The translations under genes and the position numbers were made by a program. A stretch of DNA of 38,590 bases from Paracoccaceae bacterium. Its GTDB lineage: Bacteria; Pseudomonadota; Alphaproteobacteria; Rhodobacterales; Rhodobacteraceae. The DNA lies in NCBI GenBank assembly GCA_002402045.2, contig NVUX02000062.1, forward strand, positions 1-38,590, given 5' to 3'. The notes beneath the pieces are model-generated. The model worked only from the letters and a program-made list of their open reading frames with translations, was not told the origin of the DNA and searched no databases. This document shows positions 25,204 through 33,967 of the stretch, piece by piece; positions within the stretch are counted from its first letter, which is position 1, and every line of letters begins with the position of its first letter.

Positions 25204-26227
25204 TCACGGCATTGAAATTAAAGACCTATACAAGATATTCGGCCCGCGCGGCGAAAAGTATATCGAAGCTGTGCAGAACGGGATGTCAAAGACCGAACTG
25301 AACGAAGAGCATGGGCATGTGTTGGGGTTGAAAGACATCAACATCTCCATGCCTGCCGGTAAAATTCAGGTGGTTATGGGGCTGTCTGGCTCCGGAAAAT
25401 CCACCCTCATCAGGCACATAAACCGGTTGATAGACCCAACGGCAGGCAGCGTGCACTATGAGGGTGTGGATGTTTGCCAGATGTCCAAAAAAGATTTGCA
25501 GGAGTTTCGGCGGCACAAAACCGCTATGGTCTTCCAAAAATTCGCCCTGCTCCCGCACAAAACTGTGGTCGAAAACACCGTTTACGGGTTGCAGATTCAA
25601 GGGGTAGATAAGGGCGAGGCCAAAAAACGAGCGCTCAAATGGATTGATCGCGTTGGCCTTTCGGGCTTTGAAGACCACTTCCCAAACCAGCTTTCGGGCG
25701 GCATGCAGCAGCGCGTAGGGCTTGCCAGAGCGCTCACGAATGACGCCGATATTTTGCTTATGGACGAAGCGTTTTCCGCGCTAGACCCGCTGATCCGCAC
25801 CGATATGCAATCCGTGTTGCTTGATATACAGGAAGAACTCCGCAAAACAATTGTGTTTATTACGCACGATCTTGACGAAGCCTTAAGACTAGGTGATCGA
25901 ATCGCTATTTTACGTGACGGCGAGGTGATCCAGCAAGGGAGCGGGCAAGAGATTGTTTTAAACCCGGCTGACGCTTATATTGCTGATTTCATTAAAGAAG
26001 TTAACCGTGGGCGGGTGATCTCTGTGGAGACCATAATGAACAAAACGCCGATCGAAGGTACGGTGAAAATTGTACTTAATGCGAGCGATATGCTGGAAAC
26101 AGCCGCGCAGGCGATGGCACAAGGGCAAGAAACCGTAGCAAACGTGTGTGATGACAGTCAGAATTTGATTGGATCTATCAATTTGAAAGAAACAATTAAC
26201 GCTATGGTTACCGCGGCAAAACACTAG
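25196..26227 (+). CDS. proV: Betaine-type ABC transporter ATP-binding protein
   Basis: A 343-residue ATPase energising the importer. It has Walker A GLSGSGKST (62-70), a Q-loop in MVFQKFALLPH, the signature LSGGMQQR (166-173), Walker B ILLMDEAFSALDP and the H-loop ITHDLDEA. The N-terminal extension with DLYKIFGPRGEK is typical of ProV/OpuAA. The region after residue ~265 is a single shortened CBS-like tail (ETVANVCDDSQNLIGSINLK) rather than the tandem CBS pair of OpuA, so ionic-strength sensing may be reduced or different. The start overlaps proW. Confidence 0.93.
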   Translation: MASHGIEIKDLYKIFGPRGEKYIEAVQNGMSKTELNEEHGHVLGLKDINISMPAGKIQVVMGLSGSGKSTLIRHINRLIDPTAGSVHYEGVDVCQMSKKDLQEFRRHKTAMVFQKFALLPHKTVVENTVYGLQIQGVDKGEAKKRALKWIDRVGLSGFEDHFPNQLSGGMQQRVGLARALTNDADILLMDEAFSALDPLIRTDMQSVLLDIQEELRKTIVFITHDLDEALRLGDRIAILRDGEVIQQGSGQEIVLNPADAYIADFIKEVNRGRVISVETIMNKTPIEGTVKIVLNASDMLETAAQAMAQGQETVANVCDDSQNLIGSINLKETINAMVTAAKH

Positions 26228-26450
26228 AATTGTCTTTAAATGCAGGGGAATTGCGGCAATCTATGCGTTTTTTCATACTATCGAAACGCGATACCCCATA
26301 AAACAATGTCAACCCTCTGGTGGAATGCCTGATATTCTGCTATGTGTGTCTGGTTAATTAAAATAGTTCATTTAGAATATGCTTTATGTTTTTCGGTATT
26401 TTTTTACGAGATTGAAGCACACCCATTAAGTTTCGCCTGAGGATATGACC

Positions 26451-27833
26451 ATGAATTTGAACCTGATAAAAGATTTTCGGAGTGACGAAAAAGGCGGGAT
26501 TCTCGCGTTTTACCTCATCATGTTTATTACCTTGATGATCGGCGGCGGCATGGCTGTTGATTTCATGAATAGCGAGTATCAGCGTGAAAAAGTTCAAGAT
26601 GCCTTGGATAGAGGCGTTTTGGCGGCAGCGGCCATTGGTAAAGCTGCGCGCGCCATCACACCCACTCAAATCGCTGCGGCTGAAGCTAACTCTATTTTGA
26701 TTGTTAAGTCATATCTGCAAGGCGCAGGCTATGACCCTGAAGCGCCGGGCGTTTCGATCGTACCTGATTTCACGTTGAACTCTCAAGGCATCGTAGCGTC
26801 TGCAAACTATGAAGTAGACACGTTCTTCTTACGTTTGACCGGCATTGATACTCTTGGTGGAAGCGCTGGTGCGGGTGCACTCGTAACCCAAAATGACATC
26901 GAAATTTCACTTGTGCTTGACGTATCAGGCTCGATGGCTGGGACAAAAATAGCAAAACTACGGACGGCAGGCTCTAATTTTGTTGGAAACATGCTGGCTG
27001 GCGAAAGAAGCGACTATACTTTCATCTCGGTCATCCCCTTTAATCATAGCGTGAATATCGGGGCTGGTATAATGGGCAGGTTCTCCAACCAGCAGTGGCA
27101 TACTTACAGCGGGTGCGCTACTTTCACGAACACCGCAATGGCATCTGTGGCAATGTCCCCAACGTCTGGGATGACCCAAACCGGGCATATCAACAACAAC
27201 TACCTTTGCGACGCTGGCCAATCTATCGTGTATTCTAACAATATTGGTGATTTGCAGGCCCTTATTACCGGCTTAACCGCTGGCGGAGCAACTGCTGGAT
27301 ATACGGGTATGAAATGGGCAATGGCATTGCTTGACCCGAGCGCCGATACGATCGTTACATCACTTATTGCAGATGGATTGGTCTCAGTGTCATTGGCAGG
27401 AAAACCAGCCGCGTATAGTGATGAAGAAACCTTAAAATTCATTATTTTCATGTCCGATGGATCAATGAATAGCGCATACCGATTCAAACCTAACGATTAT
27501 GCAGTAGCAACAGATATAGGCGGCAACCTCCTTCCGGCGAACTCTGTAGAAAACGCCAATTATTATGCGGCGAACCCCGCTCTGTCTGTTAATAATCGAT
27601 CAACAGGCCCCAGTGGGTCTTCGCCGCTCTTAGCTGCGTGCGATGCTGCAGATACCGCAGGTATTGTTGTGTTTTCCATTGCTTACGGCCTGACACCCGG
27701 ATCATCGGCAGACACGGTTTTGGCAAATTGCGCGTCTTCTCTTGGCTTTTATTACAACGTGGCTACCGATGATTTGGATGCGGCGTTTGCAAGCATTGAA
27801 GCTTCAATCCAAGCATTGAAACTAACAAATTAA
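26451..27833 (+). CDS. TadG-like protein with von Willebrand A domain
   Basis: A 460-residue pilus-assembly-type protein. The N-terminus has the Tad hydrophobic helix (GGILAFYLIMFITLMIGGGM) directly after a short cytoplasmic DEKG segment, then AVDFMNSEYQREKVQDALDR as in TadG. A vWA domain starts EISLVLDVSGSMAGTKI with a complete DxSxS metal site, and ends in a C-terminal VFSIAYGLTPGS block. It lies upstream of two TadE/F-like genes and is part of a minor-pilin or secretion set for tight adherence. The core Tad ATPase genes are not in this window. ATG 26451 suits GAGG eight bases upstream better than ATG 26445, which lies too close to it. Confidence 0.85.
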   Translation: MNLNLIKDFRSDEKGGILAFYLIMFITLMIGGGMAVDFMNSEYQREKVQDALDRGVLAAAAIGKAARAITPTQIAAAEANSILIVKSYLQGAGYDPEAPGVSIVPDFTLNSQGIVASANYEVDTFFLRLTGIDTLGGSAGAGALVTQNDIEISLVLDVSGSMAGTKIAKLRTAGSNFVGNMLAGERSDYTFISVIPFNHSVNIGAGIMGRFSNQQWHTYSGCATFTNTAMASVAMSPTSGMTQTGHINNNYLCDAGQSIVYSNNIGDLQALITGLTAGGATAGYTGMKWAMALLDPSADTIVTSLIADGLVSVSLAGKPAAYSDEETLKFIIFMSDGSMNSAYRFKPNDYAVATDIGGNLLPANSVENANYYAANPALSVNNRSTGPSGSSPLLAACDAADTAGIVVFSIAYGLTPGSSADTVLANCASSLGFYYNVATDDLDAAFASIEASIQALKLTN

Positions 27834-27852
27834 TACTCTGGAGAACCACATA

Positions 27853-28383
27853 ATGAAGGCTCTTTTAGTATCCTTTAAGGAAGATGAAACAGCGACTGCG
27901 ACGGTCGAATTCGTCATGGTGTTTCCCATCATTTTATGGTTGGTTTTTTCTACGCTCGAAGCTGGCTGGCTAATGACCCAGCAAACAATGCTGGGGCGTG
28001 GCCTGAACATTGCCGTGCGAGAAGTGCGCATTGGTGCTGGCGGCACGCCAACATATAACACTATCAAGGCCAGCATTTGCGCAAATGCGATGATATTGCG
28101 GGATTGCACAACCGCTTTGCACCTTGAAATGGTGGAGCTAGCAAACCCCATTTCATCTGCTGGCGCAGTATGTATCAATAGAGCTCCCGGCGCACTTGCT
28201 CCCGTAATAAGCTGGATTTCCGGTTCAAGATTGACACCCGAGATCATGGTCTTAAGGGCTTGTTTTGTCGTCGATCCGCTTATCCCCGGAGCTGGCTTAG
28301 GCGCCGCACTTCCGAAAGACGCCACAGGTGGTTATCATATGGTTCAGTATTCTGCTTTTGCAAATGAGCCAGCAGGAATATAA
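27853..28383 (+). CDS. TadE/TadF-like minor pseudopilin (176 aa)
   Basis: It has the TadE layout: a short basic/acidic leader (MKALLVSFKEDETATATVEF), then a hydrophobic helix beginning VMVFPIILWLVFSTLEAGWL with the expected Glu near position 5 of the processed form. The globular part includes CANAMILRDC, probably disulfide-linked. It is likely inserted in the inner membrane and processed by a TadV-type prepilin peptidase encoded elsewhere. It follows the TadG-like gene by 19 bases and precedes the next TadE-like gene by 14. Confidence 0.82.
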   Translation: MKALLVSFKEDETATATVEFVMVFPIILWLVFSTLEAGWLMTQQTMLGRGLNIAVREVRIGAGGTPTYNTIKASICANAMILRDCTTALHLEMVELANPISSAGAVCINRAPGALAPVISWISGSRLTPEIMVLRACFVVDPLIPGAGLGAALPKDATGGYHMVQYSAFANEPAGI

Positions 28384-28397
28384 TCAGGATATTCGAT

Positions 28398-28940
28398 ATG
28401 AACTCTTTCAAAACCCTTTTCTCTCAATTTATAAAAGATGAAGACGCGTCAATAACAATGGAATTTGTTATTGTAACGCCTGTAATGGTGCTTTGGTGGA
28501 TTGGCAGCATGGTATTCTTTGATGCCTTTGAAGCCCGCTCTGGCGCCGCCCGTTCTGCATATACAATCGCAGACGTGATTTCCAGGCAAACAGATACAAC
28601 CAACGCCTATATTGACTCCCTACTCGTGCTTCAAAACCGGATGCGCCCGAGAGAGCCCGTCGGTACAGTCCGAGTTACCGAATTGTATAGAGATGCAGCC
28701 GGTACTCTTTCCGTGGTCTGGTCTTACGCAACCAGCGGCCCCGGTGACGCCTTGTTGCTTGCAGATGTGCCTATCGCAACAATGCCTCTGGTGGCCAATG
28801 CTTCTTACGTAATGCTTGTTGACACCACCATACCCTATATCCCCTTGTCCGATATTGTTGGTATTCCAGCCCAAACATGGATCAATCGGATATATATCAA
28901 TCCGCGCTTCACGGATCAAATCCCAAACCCTGACGCTTAA
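28398..28940 (+). CDS. TadE/TadF-like minor pseudopilin (180 aa)
   Basis: It has the same architecture as the preceding gene: FIKDEDASITMEFVIVTPVM followed by VLWWIGSMVFFDAFEARSGA, the TadE-type cleavage region plus helix. A mostly beta C-terminal domain follows (VRVTELYRDAAGTLSVVWSY). DVISRQTDT after the helix is characteristic of Rhodobacterales TadE proteins as I know them. It forms one operon with the two genes before it. Confidence 0.82.
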   Translation: MNSFKTLFSQFIKDEDASITMEFVIVTPVMVLWWIGSMVFFDAFEARSGAARSAYTIADVISRQTDTTNAYIDSLLVLQNRMRPREPVGTVRVTELYRDAAGTLSVVWSYATSGPGDALLLADVPIATMPLVANASYVMLVDTTIPYIPLSDIVGIPAQTWINRIYINPRFTDQIPNPDA

Positions 28941-29854
28941 AAAGTCTTTTTTTGCTTGTGATTGGAATAGCTAATTTAGCCGGCCCGTAGAGATGACGAG
29001 ACATCCTTTACTTGTTGCTGTCCCACTAAATAAATTGCGCCACACACGCTCCAGACCATCGGTCTAAAGCCCCGCATGTTTCAGGTGATCTCTACAATCA
29101 GCTCCCAAGCGAAATGTAGAGAGCTCGAACCTGTTCACTCACTCCATTTCCCCTCAATTTTATGGTTCCTTTTTGCCTGCCCCAAGGGCGAAAAATGGAC
29201 ACGATTGGGACACAAAGGGTTGAATCCCCTTACATTCTCCCACTCTAGCTGTGTGGCAATCCCATTCATGCAGATGCGCCTATCCTGCGTTGCAGTATGC
29301 CATGGCAGACGCGCAGGAACATTACCCTGCCCCTGAGGCACAGCTGTTTTCACCTAATGAGTTTCAGCAAAACTGCCTTACAAAAATTACGGTGGCGAAG
29401 CTGCCCTAACACATCAGGCTATGAGTTCTTCATGAGCGACAACTGATCGGCGCCTGCTTTCTGCCAAAGTACAGAATCTTGCAAAATGGATAATACGACT
29501 TCTTTTGACCTGTTTATTCTAGTGCTCGCTCTGGCTGAAAACACGTTTTCCTCCAAAAATTTAACAAATTTGCACCAACGCCAGCTGACCCCGCCAAACA
29601 CACTTTTGTGCGTAAACTTTAGTTTAAATGCCTAATTTAACCTTAAGACCAATTCTCCCCAGCAGAATTATGGGTATTGCTGAAACGTGATGATCCAAAA
29701 CTCCGGTTTAGTCATTTCAGCACGTAAAGCTTGGAAAGATTGGCGCAATTCGGGTTTTGGGAACACTTAGCCGACGGCCACTAAACCAGCGACGGCCATC
29801 GGAACGCCAGCAATTACCGAGCCGCTGGCCCCAAAATTACAAAAGGAATTAATT
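28941..29854. other. Gene-poor region between the Tad genes and the Hint gene
   Basis: No supported gene is present in 914 bases. A short frame at 29302-29409 (35 residues, MADAQEHYPAPEAQL...) and an 86-codon frame at 29076-29336 do not resemble known proteins and lack convincing ribosome binding sites. The base composition wanders, and the region may hold relics of an old insertion plus the promoter of the Hint-domain gene near its right end. Confidence 0.35.
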
Positions 29855-30976
29855 ATGGCGTTTATTTACGAGTTGAAAATTGATAGCGACGGAAGCGATG
29901 CGGGCTCCTACTCAGATTGGCATGAGGATTACAACGGTGGTAATTCCGGTGCCGATCCGGGAGCGTTCCCGAACTCGGTCTGGAACATCGACCTCGCTAA
30001 CCCGGCAACCAACGCGGGCGCTAACGGCTCTGATGGTGGCGGAATTGTAATCGGTTCCATTGTTCAGACATCGGATGATGGTGGCACCTCTTCCGACCCC
30101 AGTGATGTAGGGGATGGAAACTTGGATGCTGGCGAGACATTCACCATTCAAATCGACGACGGCAATGGCGGTTTTGATACCCTTTCAGCAACGGTTGATT
30201 ATTACTTCACGCCCAATGCACACGCCGATACCTCGGTAATGGTTTTTCTTGTCGATAATGGTGATGGGAGCTTCTCAAAATATGCCTATAATTTGGGCAA
30301 CGGCGACCCTTCAGAAACAGACCCACAGAAAATTGAGGGTGGCCGAGTTACTGAGGGGATGACAAATAGCGGGCATACCTTCTCTTCATATGAAGACCGA
30401 GTAATTACATGCTTTGCACGTGGCACGAAGCTGGAAACGCCAACAGGCGAAGTGCTAATAGAAGACATTATGATCGGTGACTACGTTTTGACCGTCGATA
30501 ACGGCGCGCAGACTGTGCGGTGGATAGGCAGCAGAAAGCTAAAATCTACCCGCACCACCACACCCATTCGGATAAAATCAGGTGCTCTTGGGGAACAGAT
30601 GCCCAACTTCGATTTGCTTGTTTCTCCGGCGCACCGCGTGCTGATTTCTGGCTGGCGAGCCCAAGCCTTATTTGGCGAACCTGAATATCTGGTCGCGGCG
30701 AAAGACCTCGTAAATGACCACACAATCGTCGTTGCCTACGACATGGTGGAGGTGGAATATTTCCACCTATTGTTTGATAAGCATGAGATTGTCACGTCAA
30801 ACGGCACGCCGAGTGAAAGCTTCCACCCGAATGTTGATGCGCTAAGTGCGCTTACTCATGACGCGCGCACCGAACTCTACGCCCTTTTTCCTGAGCTAAC
30901 CGCAAAGGAAAACGGCGGGTATTCGGAGGTTTCACGACCATTGTTGAGCTGTGCGGAAGCCAAGTTACTGTCCTGA
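29855..30976 (+). CDS. Hint-domain (Hint_2) protein with acidic N-terminal domain
   Basis: A 373-residue protein. Residues 1-180 are acidic and rich in G, D, S and N (DDGGTSSDPSDVGDGNLD), like calcium-binding or RTX-type secreted proteins. From C186 there is a Hint (Hedgehog/intein) domain of the type common in Rhodobacterales: CFARGTKLETPTGEVLIEDI, GDYVLTVDNGAQTVRWIG, the SPAHRVLI block with His260, and the late segment VVAYDMVEVEYFHLLFDKHE. Hint domains self-cleave at the Cys. No classical signal peptide is present, so export by a type I system is possible. ATG 29855 has AAGGA eight bases upstream. The gene stands alone between gaps. Confidence 0.85.
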   Translation: MAFIYELKIDSDGSDAGSYSDWHEDYNGGNSGADPGAFPNSVWNIDLANPATNAGANGSDGGGIVIGSIVQTSDDGGTSSDPSDVGDGNLDAGETFTIQIDDGNGGFDTLSATVDYYFTPNAHADTSVMVFLVDNGDGSFSKYAYNLGNGDPSETDPQKIEGGRVTEGMTNSGHTFSSYEDRVITCFARGTKLETPTGEVLIEDIMIGDYVLTVDNGAQTVRWIGSRKLKSTRTTTPIRIKSGALGEQMPNFDLLVSPAHRVLISGWRAQALFGEPEYLVAAKDLVNDHTIVVAYDMVEVEYFHLLFDKHEIVTSNGTPSESFHPNVDALSALTHDARTELYALFPELTAKENGGYSEVSRPLLSCAEAKLLS

Positions 30977-31004
30977 TCAGCATAGGTCTATGGGCATATA
31001 AAGT

Positions 31005-31035
31005 CACACTGAAATGAACCGTCTATTTCGGTGTG
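31005..31035 (+). terminator. Hairpin downstream of the Hint gene
   Basis: CACACTGAAAT and ATTTCGGTGTG (10 of 11 paired) flank a nine-base loop, 29 bases past the stop codon. There is no T-run after it, so it may be an inefficient or factor-aided terminator. Confidence 0.4.
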
Positions 31036-31148
31036 GCTGAATGCACATATTTGGATAGGTCCAACCACACGTAGCAAGAACAATTATCCGAAATTAGGTT
31101 TTATTTTTATTGGTATGTCAGTTTCAAAAACCAAGATTGGAAAACAAT

Positions 31149-31784
31149 ATGCTAAGTAAACTATTAACAACAACGGCCGCTGCCGCTATCGCTATCTCAG
31201 CTGTATCCTTCGCCACCGTCGCAACCTTGACCGTTTCTACTGAAATGGCTGTCGCGGGTAATGGTAATGGTAATGGTAATAACGGCAACAATGGTAATAA
31301 TGGCAACAGCGGTAATACTGGTAATAACAACGCTGGGAATGGCAATGGTCAAACGGCCTCGACCCTCGGCGCTTTAAACGCGGCTCATGCCAACCAAAAC
31401 GCATTGAACAACGCGGCCCCAAACTCCCGAGTCGGCAAAATTGCTATCTATCAGCGTGAAGCCATTCTCACCAACACCCTAACCGCTGCCGCTGATGCCG
31501 CACTGGATGCCCTCGCGGCGCTCACACAGCCAATCCGCACAAGCGCAGACATTCAAGCAGCGATTGATCTCGCCGCTTTGGCAGGCCAAGACACAACAGC
31601 ACTGGAGGCTGAGCTAGCTGCCGCCTTGGTATATGAAACTGCGGCTACAACCGCGATCACGGCCGCAGCGGCTGCGGCCGAACAAAGGGCTATTGAAACC
31701 GGCGCGCTTGAAGCTGCCACCAACAAAGACGTGCCAACAGGTGAAGCACTTAATGCCCTGCGTGTGATGCTAGGGCTCACCTAA
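31149..31784 (+). CDS. Secreted Gly-Asn-repeat protein with alanine-rich helical domain (211 aa)
   Basis: A signal peptide of about 35 residues (LLTTTAAAAIAISAVSFATV, ending EMAVA) is followed by about 31 residues of GN/GNN repeats. A helical domain rich in Ala, Thr and Leu comes next (TLTAAADAALDALAAL, then DLAALAGQDTTALEAELAAAL, then TGEALNALRVMLGL). No enzyme motif is visible. The Gly-Asn tract is probably disordered and may mediate self-association or surface/matrix binding. ATG 31149 gives a clean signal peptide; GGA lies nine bases upstream. The next gene carries a similar tract, suggesting a functional pair. Confidence 0.7.
   Translation: MLSKLLTTTAAAAIAISAVSFATVATLTVSTEMAVAGNGNGNGNNGNNGNNGNSGNTGNNNAGNGNGQTASTLGALNAAHANQNALNNAAPNSRVGKIAIYQREAILTNTLTAAADAALDALAALTQPIRTSADIQAAIDLAALAGQDTTALEAELAAALVYETAATTAITAAAAAAEQRAIETGALEAATNKDVPTGEALNALRVMLGLT
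31257..31349 (+). repeat. Gly-Asn codon repeat tract 1
   Basis: Degenerate tandem units of GGTAAT/GGCAAC with AAT/AAC insertions encode GN, GNN and GNS runs directly after the signal peptide. The tract is repetitive at DNA level and thus prone to length change. Confidence 0.8.
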
Positions 31785-31803
31785 AAGCTTTCGGCCCGGA
31801 ACC

Positions 31804-31834
31804 TTGTGGGCGGGCACGATGGGTCCGCCCACAA
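31804..31834 (+). terminator. Hairpin after the first Gly-Asn gene
   Basis: TTGTGGGCGG and CCGCCCACAA form a perfect 10-bp stem 19 bases past the stop codon, with an 11-base loop. The T-run is poor (TTATC), so termination may be partial. It separates the gene from the second Gly-Asn gene. Confidence 0.55.
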
Positions 31835-32017
31835 TTATCGCGAAGCGCTTGCGTCGGGGCCCGCCATGCGGATGCCGCACACTTGCCACTCTTTGGCGGT
31901 TAATGGTACGTATTGGCCATATTTTGGCTTGGAGTTGGCAGGAATAGACTTTGGCGGTATCATTACATTATGCAATATCTGCTTAATCTGTTTCTGACGA
32001 AAACAATGGAGACTGAA

Positions 32018-32512
32018 ATGCGTATAGGAAAACAGCGTGTGGCAATAACTGTAGCGGCCATGTTCATTGGGGGGATGGCATTTGCACAATCCGCAGATAC
32101 ATCCGTAATTGAAGTGAACGGCGCCATGATCGTTTTCGAAGCCCCCAACCTGACGACTCGGCAAACCGTGCTAGATTTGGCCACCGAACTGGCCGCCGCT
32201 GGTTTCACCTATATTGAAATTCATCGCACATTCCTTGGCCGCGCGCGTTTTGTTGCATATTCGGTAACAGAGATACGTGAGGTCGTAATCAACCCGACAT
32301 CTGGAGAAATCCTACGGGATTTGGTGAAAGCAAACACCGGAAACTTGTCTGAACAGGCCAGCGCTCACGTGCACGTGCACGTGGCTGGCAATAATGGTAA
32401 CGGCAACAGCGGCGGTGGTAATAACGGCAATGGCAACAACGGTAATAACGGTAATAACGGTAATAACGGTAACGGTAATAACGGCAACGGAAATGGCAAC
32501 AGCGGTAACTAA
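32018..32512 (+). CDS. Secreted PepSY-like protein with C-terminal Gly-Asn repeats (164 aa)
   Basis: The signal peptide MRIGKQRVAITVAAMFIGGM ends AFA-Q. The mature domain (about 25-110) reads as a PepSY-like fold: a helix (TVLDLATELAAAGFTYIEIH) and then strands RTFLGRARFVAYS, REVVINPTSGEILRDL with the usual D/N-x-x-x-G-E-I-L ending. An AHVHVHV segment precedes about 40 residues of GN/GNN repeats to the C-terminus. PepSY domains often inhibit peptidases or sit in envelope sensing. ATG 32018 has GGAG six bases upstream. The repeat is C-terminal here but N-terminal in the neighbouring gene. Confidence 0.72.
   Translation: MRIGKQRVAITVAAMFIGGMAFAQSADTSVIEVNGAMIVFEAPNLTTRQTVLDLATELAAAGFTYIEIHRTFLGRARFVAYSVTEIREVVINPTSGEILRDLVKANTGNLSEQASAHVHVHVAGNNGNGNSGGGNNGNGNNGNNGNNGNNGNGNNGNGNGNSGN
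32386..32509 (+). repeat. Gly-Asn codon repeat tract 2
   Basis: Tandem GGTAATAACGGTAAT-like units encode the C-terminal tail of the PepSY-like protein. Codon phase and unit sequence resemble tract 1, suggesting either duplication from one source or independent slippage expansion. Confidence 0.8.
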
Positions 32513-32568
32513 GCTGGCGGTGGCCGATCGCCCAGCTCAAACACAAAAAACAATGGGAGGGGCGGTTA

Positions 32569-33063
32569 TTGTTCAAAGTTTCGCGGATGCGTATTAGCAC
32601 CCTTCTTCTTGCCGCAATCGTTTTGCTGCAAGTAACATTTTCCGTTTTTTATATTGTAGATATGGCAATGGAACTTTTTGGAATCCGCAAAGTGGCGGTG
32701 AGCTGGGAATATCGCGAAACCGTGCAAATTGTAACGATATTTGGCATGCTACTGGGCGCTTTTCTTGGAATTGTAGTGTTAAAAGGCATTGGTAAAAGCT
32801 TACGCGAGGTGGATGATCGAATGTTGGCGGCATCCGGCCAATTTCACAAACTTATGACCCGCCGCTTTGAGGATTGGGGGCTATCGCCATCTGAAAAGGA
32901 CGTCGCAGTCTTCGCGCTCAAAGGCCTTTCGAATTCCCAAATCGCGGAGGCCCGCGGTAAAAGTGTGGGCACCATCAAAGCCCAATGCAACGCGATTTAT
33001 CAAAAAGCAGGCGTAAGTAGCCGCACGCAGCTTCTCAGCAATTTTATCGAGGAATTGTTCTAG
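32569..33063 (+). CDS. Membrane-anchored LuxR-type transcriptional regulator (164 aa)
   Basis: Two membrane segments (about residues 9-30 and 52-73) are followed by a short coiled linker (LREVDDRMLAASGQFHKLMT) and a LuxR/GerE helix-turn-helix (104-162): LSPSEKDVAVFALKGLSNSQ, then IAEARGKSVGTIKAQCNAIY and QKAGVSSRTQLLSNF. There is no receiver or autoinducer domain, so signal input would come through the membrane part. The TTG start at 32569 has GGGAGG about eight bases upstream; ATG 32587 lacks a site. It lies 56 bases after the PepSY/Gly-Asn gene in the same direction and may control that gene pair. Confidence 0.82.
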   Translation: MFKVSRMRISTLLLAAIVLLQVTFSVFYIVDMAMELFGIRKVAVSWEYRETVQIVTIFGMLLGAFLGIVVLKGIGKSLREVDDRMLAASGQFHKLMTRRFEDWGLSPSEKDVAVFALKGLSNSQIAEARGKSVGTIKAQCNAIYQKAGVSSRTQLLSNFIEELF

Positions 33064-33967
33064 GAGGCCTAGCAATCAACGCTAAACATGATGAATAGCC
33101 GGAAGCTGGTTTCTTTTCTTTTTGCAATTCAATTGCCGCTGTACGCTCGGGGCCGAACTTATTTCAAATTATTTTTTATCGTCGGGGAAACGAAAGCCGC
33201 TTCGTCAACTGAACACGATTATTGGCTGTATTCACCACGAAAAGCCGCTTTCCATCGCAAGCTTTGTTACTCTCTTCAAAAATGGGGGGTGCAAGCGGGC
33301 CATGAGAATCGCTGTGCAAACGGAATCAGATAAACAGCTTATGCATTGCTGGCGAACGCAGGTTGCTGACAACACGCCATCATGGCGATCCATGGCCACG
33401 TCGCTGCCCGCACAGCAGACCGCCTAACCCTCGCAAAATCAGCAATGGATAAGTTTGCAAAGATCGAATGGGGAACATAAAGTGGCCCACAGATAAGAGG
33501 CTTGTGGGCCACTTACCTAATTTTACCAATGTTTTCAATGTGTTATTTTGCTACTGGTAGGCCCGGTAGGAAATCAAGGCCATTGTTTTTATTGAATTTT
33601 GACTGTCCCACCATGCATTTTAGGCCGTGAACAATCATGGAACATCGGCCTGAAGTGTCCCACTTTATTTGGCTCGCGACATTCAGCTTTGGAAACTCAT
33701 TACAGCGTTTCCACGCTGCACTTGCCCAACTCATCGCCCCGCCCATCCCACTGCCACACATACGCGAACGGCCCTTAGCCGACCTTAGACGTGGAGCACG
33801 AATGCGGCGGTGCAGCCCACAGAAGCGGTCATTGATGCAACGATGAAATCCACTCTTAAGGAAGCGGTTGCATCTCCAAATACTAGTCACGACCATTTTT
33901 GATCATGGCAGTTAGTTTGAAAGATGGCTAGACTAGCTCTAGAGGGTTACACGGCAGGGGAGCAGCA
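33064..33967. other. Gene-poor region before the AT-rich two-gene unit
   Basis: About 900 bases without a supported gene. The open frames (for example 33122-33427 and 33543-33896 on the minus strand) have odd composition and no ribosome binding sites, and look like relics. The region contains a strong isolated hairpin (33480-33514). Its right end carries a small CTAGA/TCTAG dyad near 33927 that could be an operator for the next unit. Confidence 0.35.
33480..33514. terminator. Isolated 12-bp perfect hairpin
   Basis: AAGTGGCCCACA and TGTGGGCCACTT flank an 11-base loop; TAATTTT follows shortly after on the plus strand. It lies 417 bases past the LuxR gene and far from any other supported gene. 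It could terminate a long 3' region, an unannotated RNA, or be a relic element. Confidence 0.45.

Noticed and set aside
29190-29260. Possible tRNA-like 3' half around a GGGTTGAATCCCC stretch
   Set aside because: No acceptor-stem partner, D-arm or anticodon arm could be built; the T-loop consensus GTTCRA is not met.
31124-31345. Leu/Pro-rich frame opposite Gly-Asn tract 1
   Set aside because: It is the mirror translation of the repeat, not an independent gene.
33543-33896. 117-aa minus-strand frame in the gap before the nuclease unit
   Set aside because: Cys/Arg/Trp-rich composition, no ribosome binding site, no recognisable family; more likely relic DNA.
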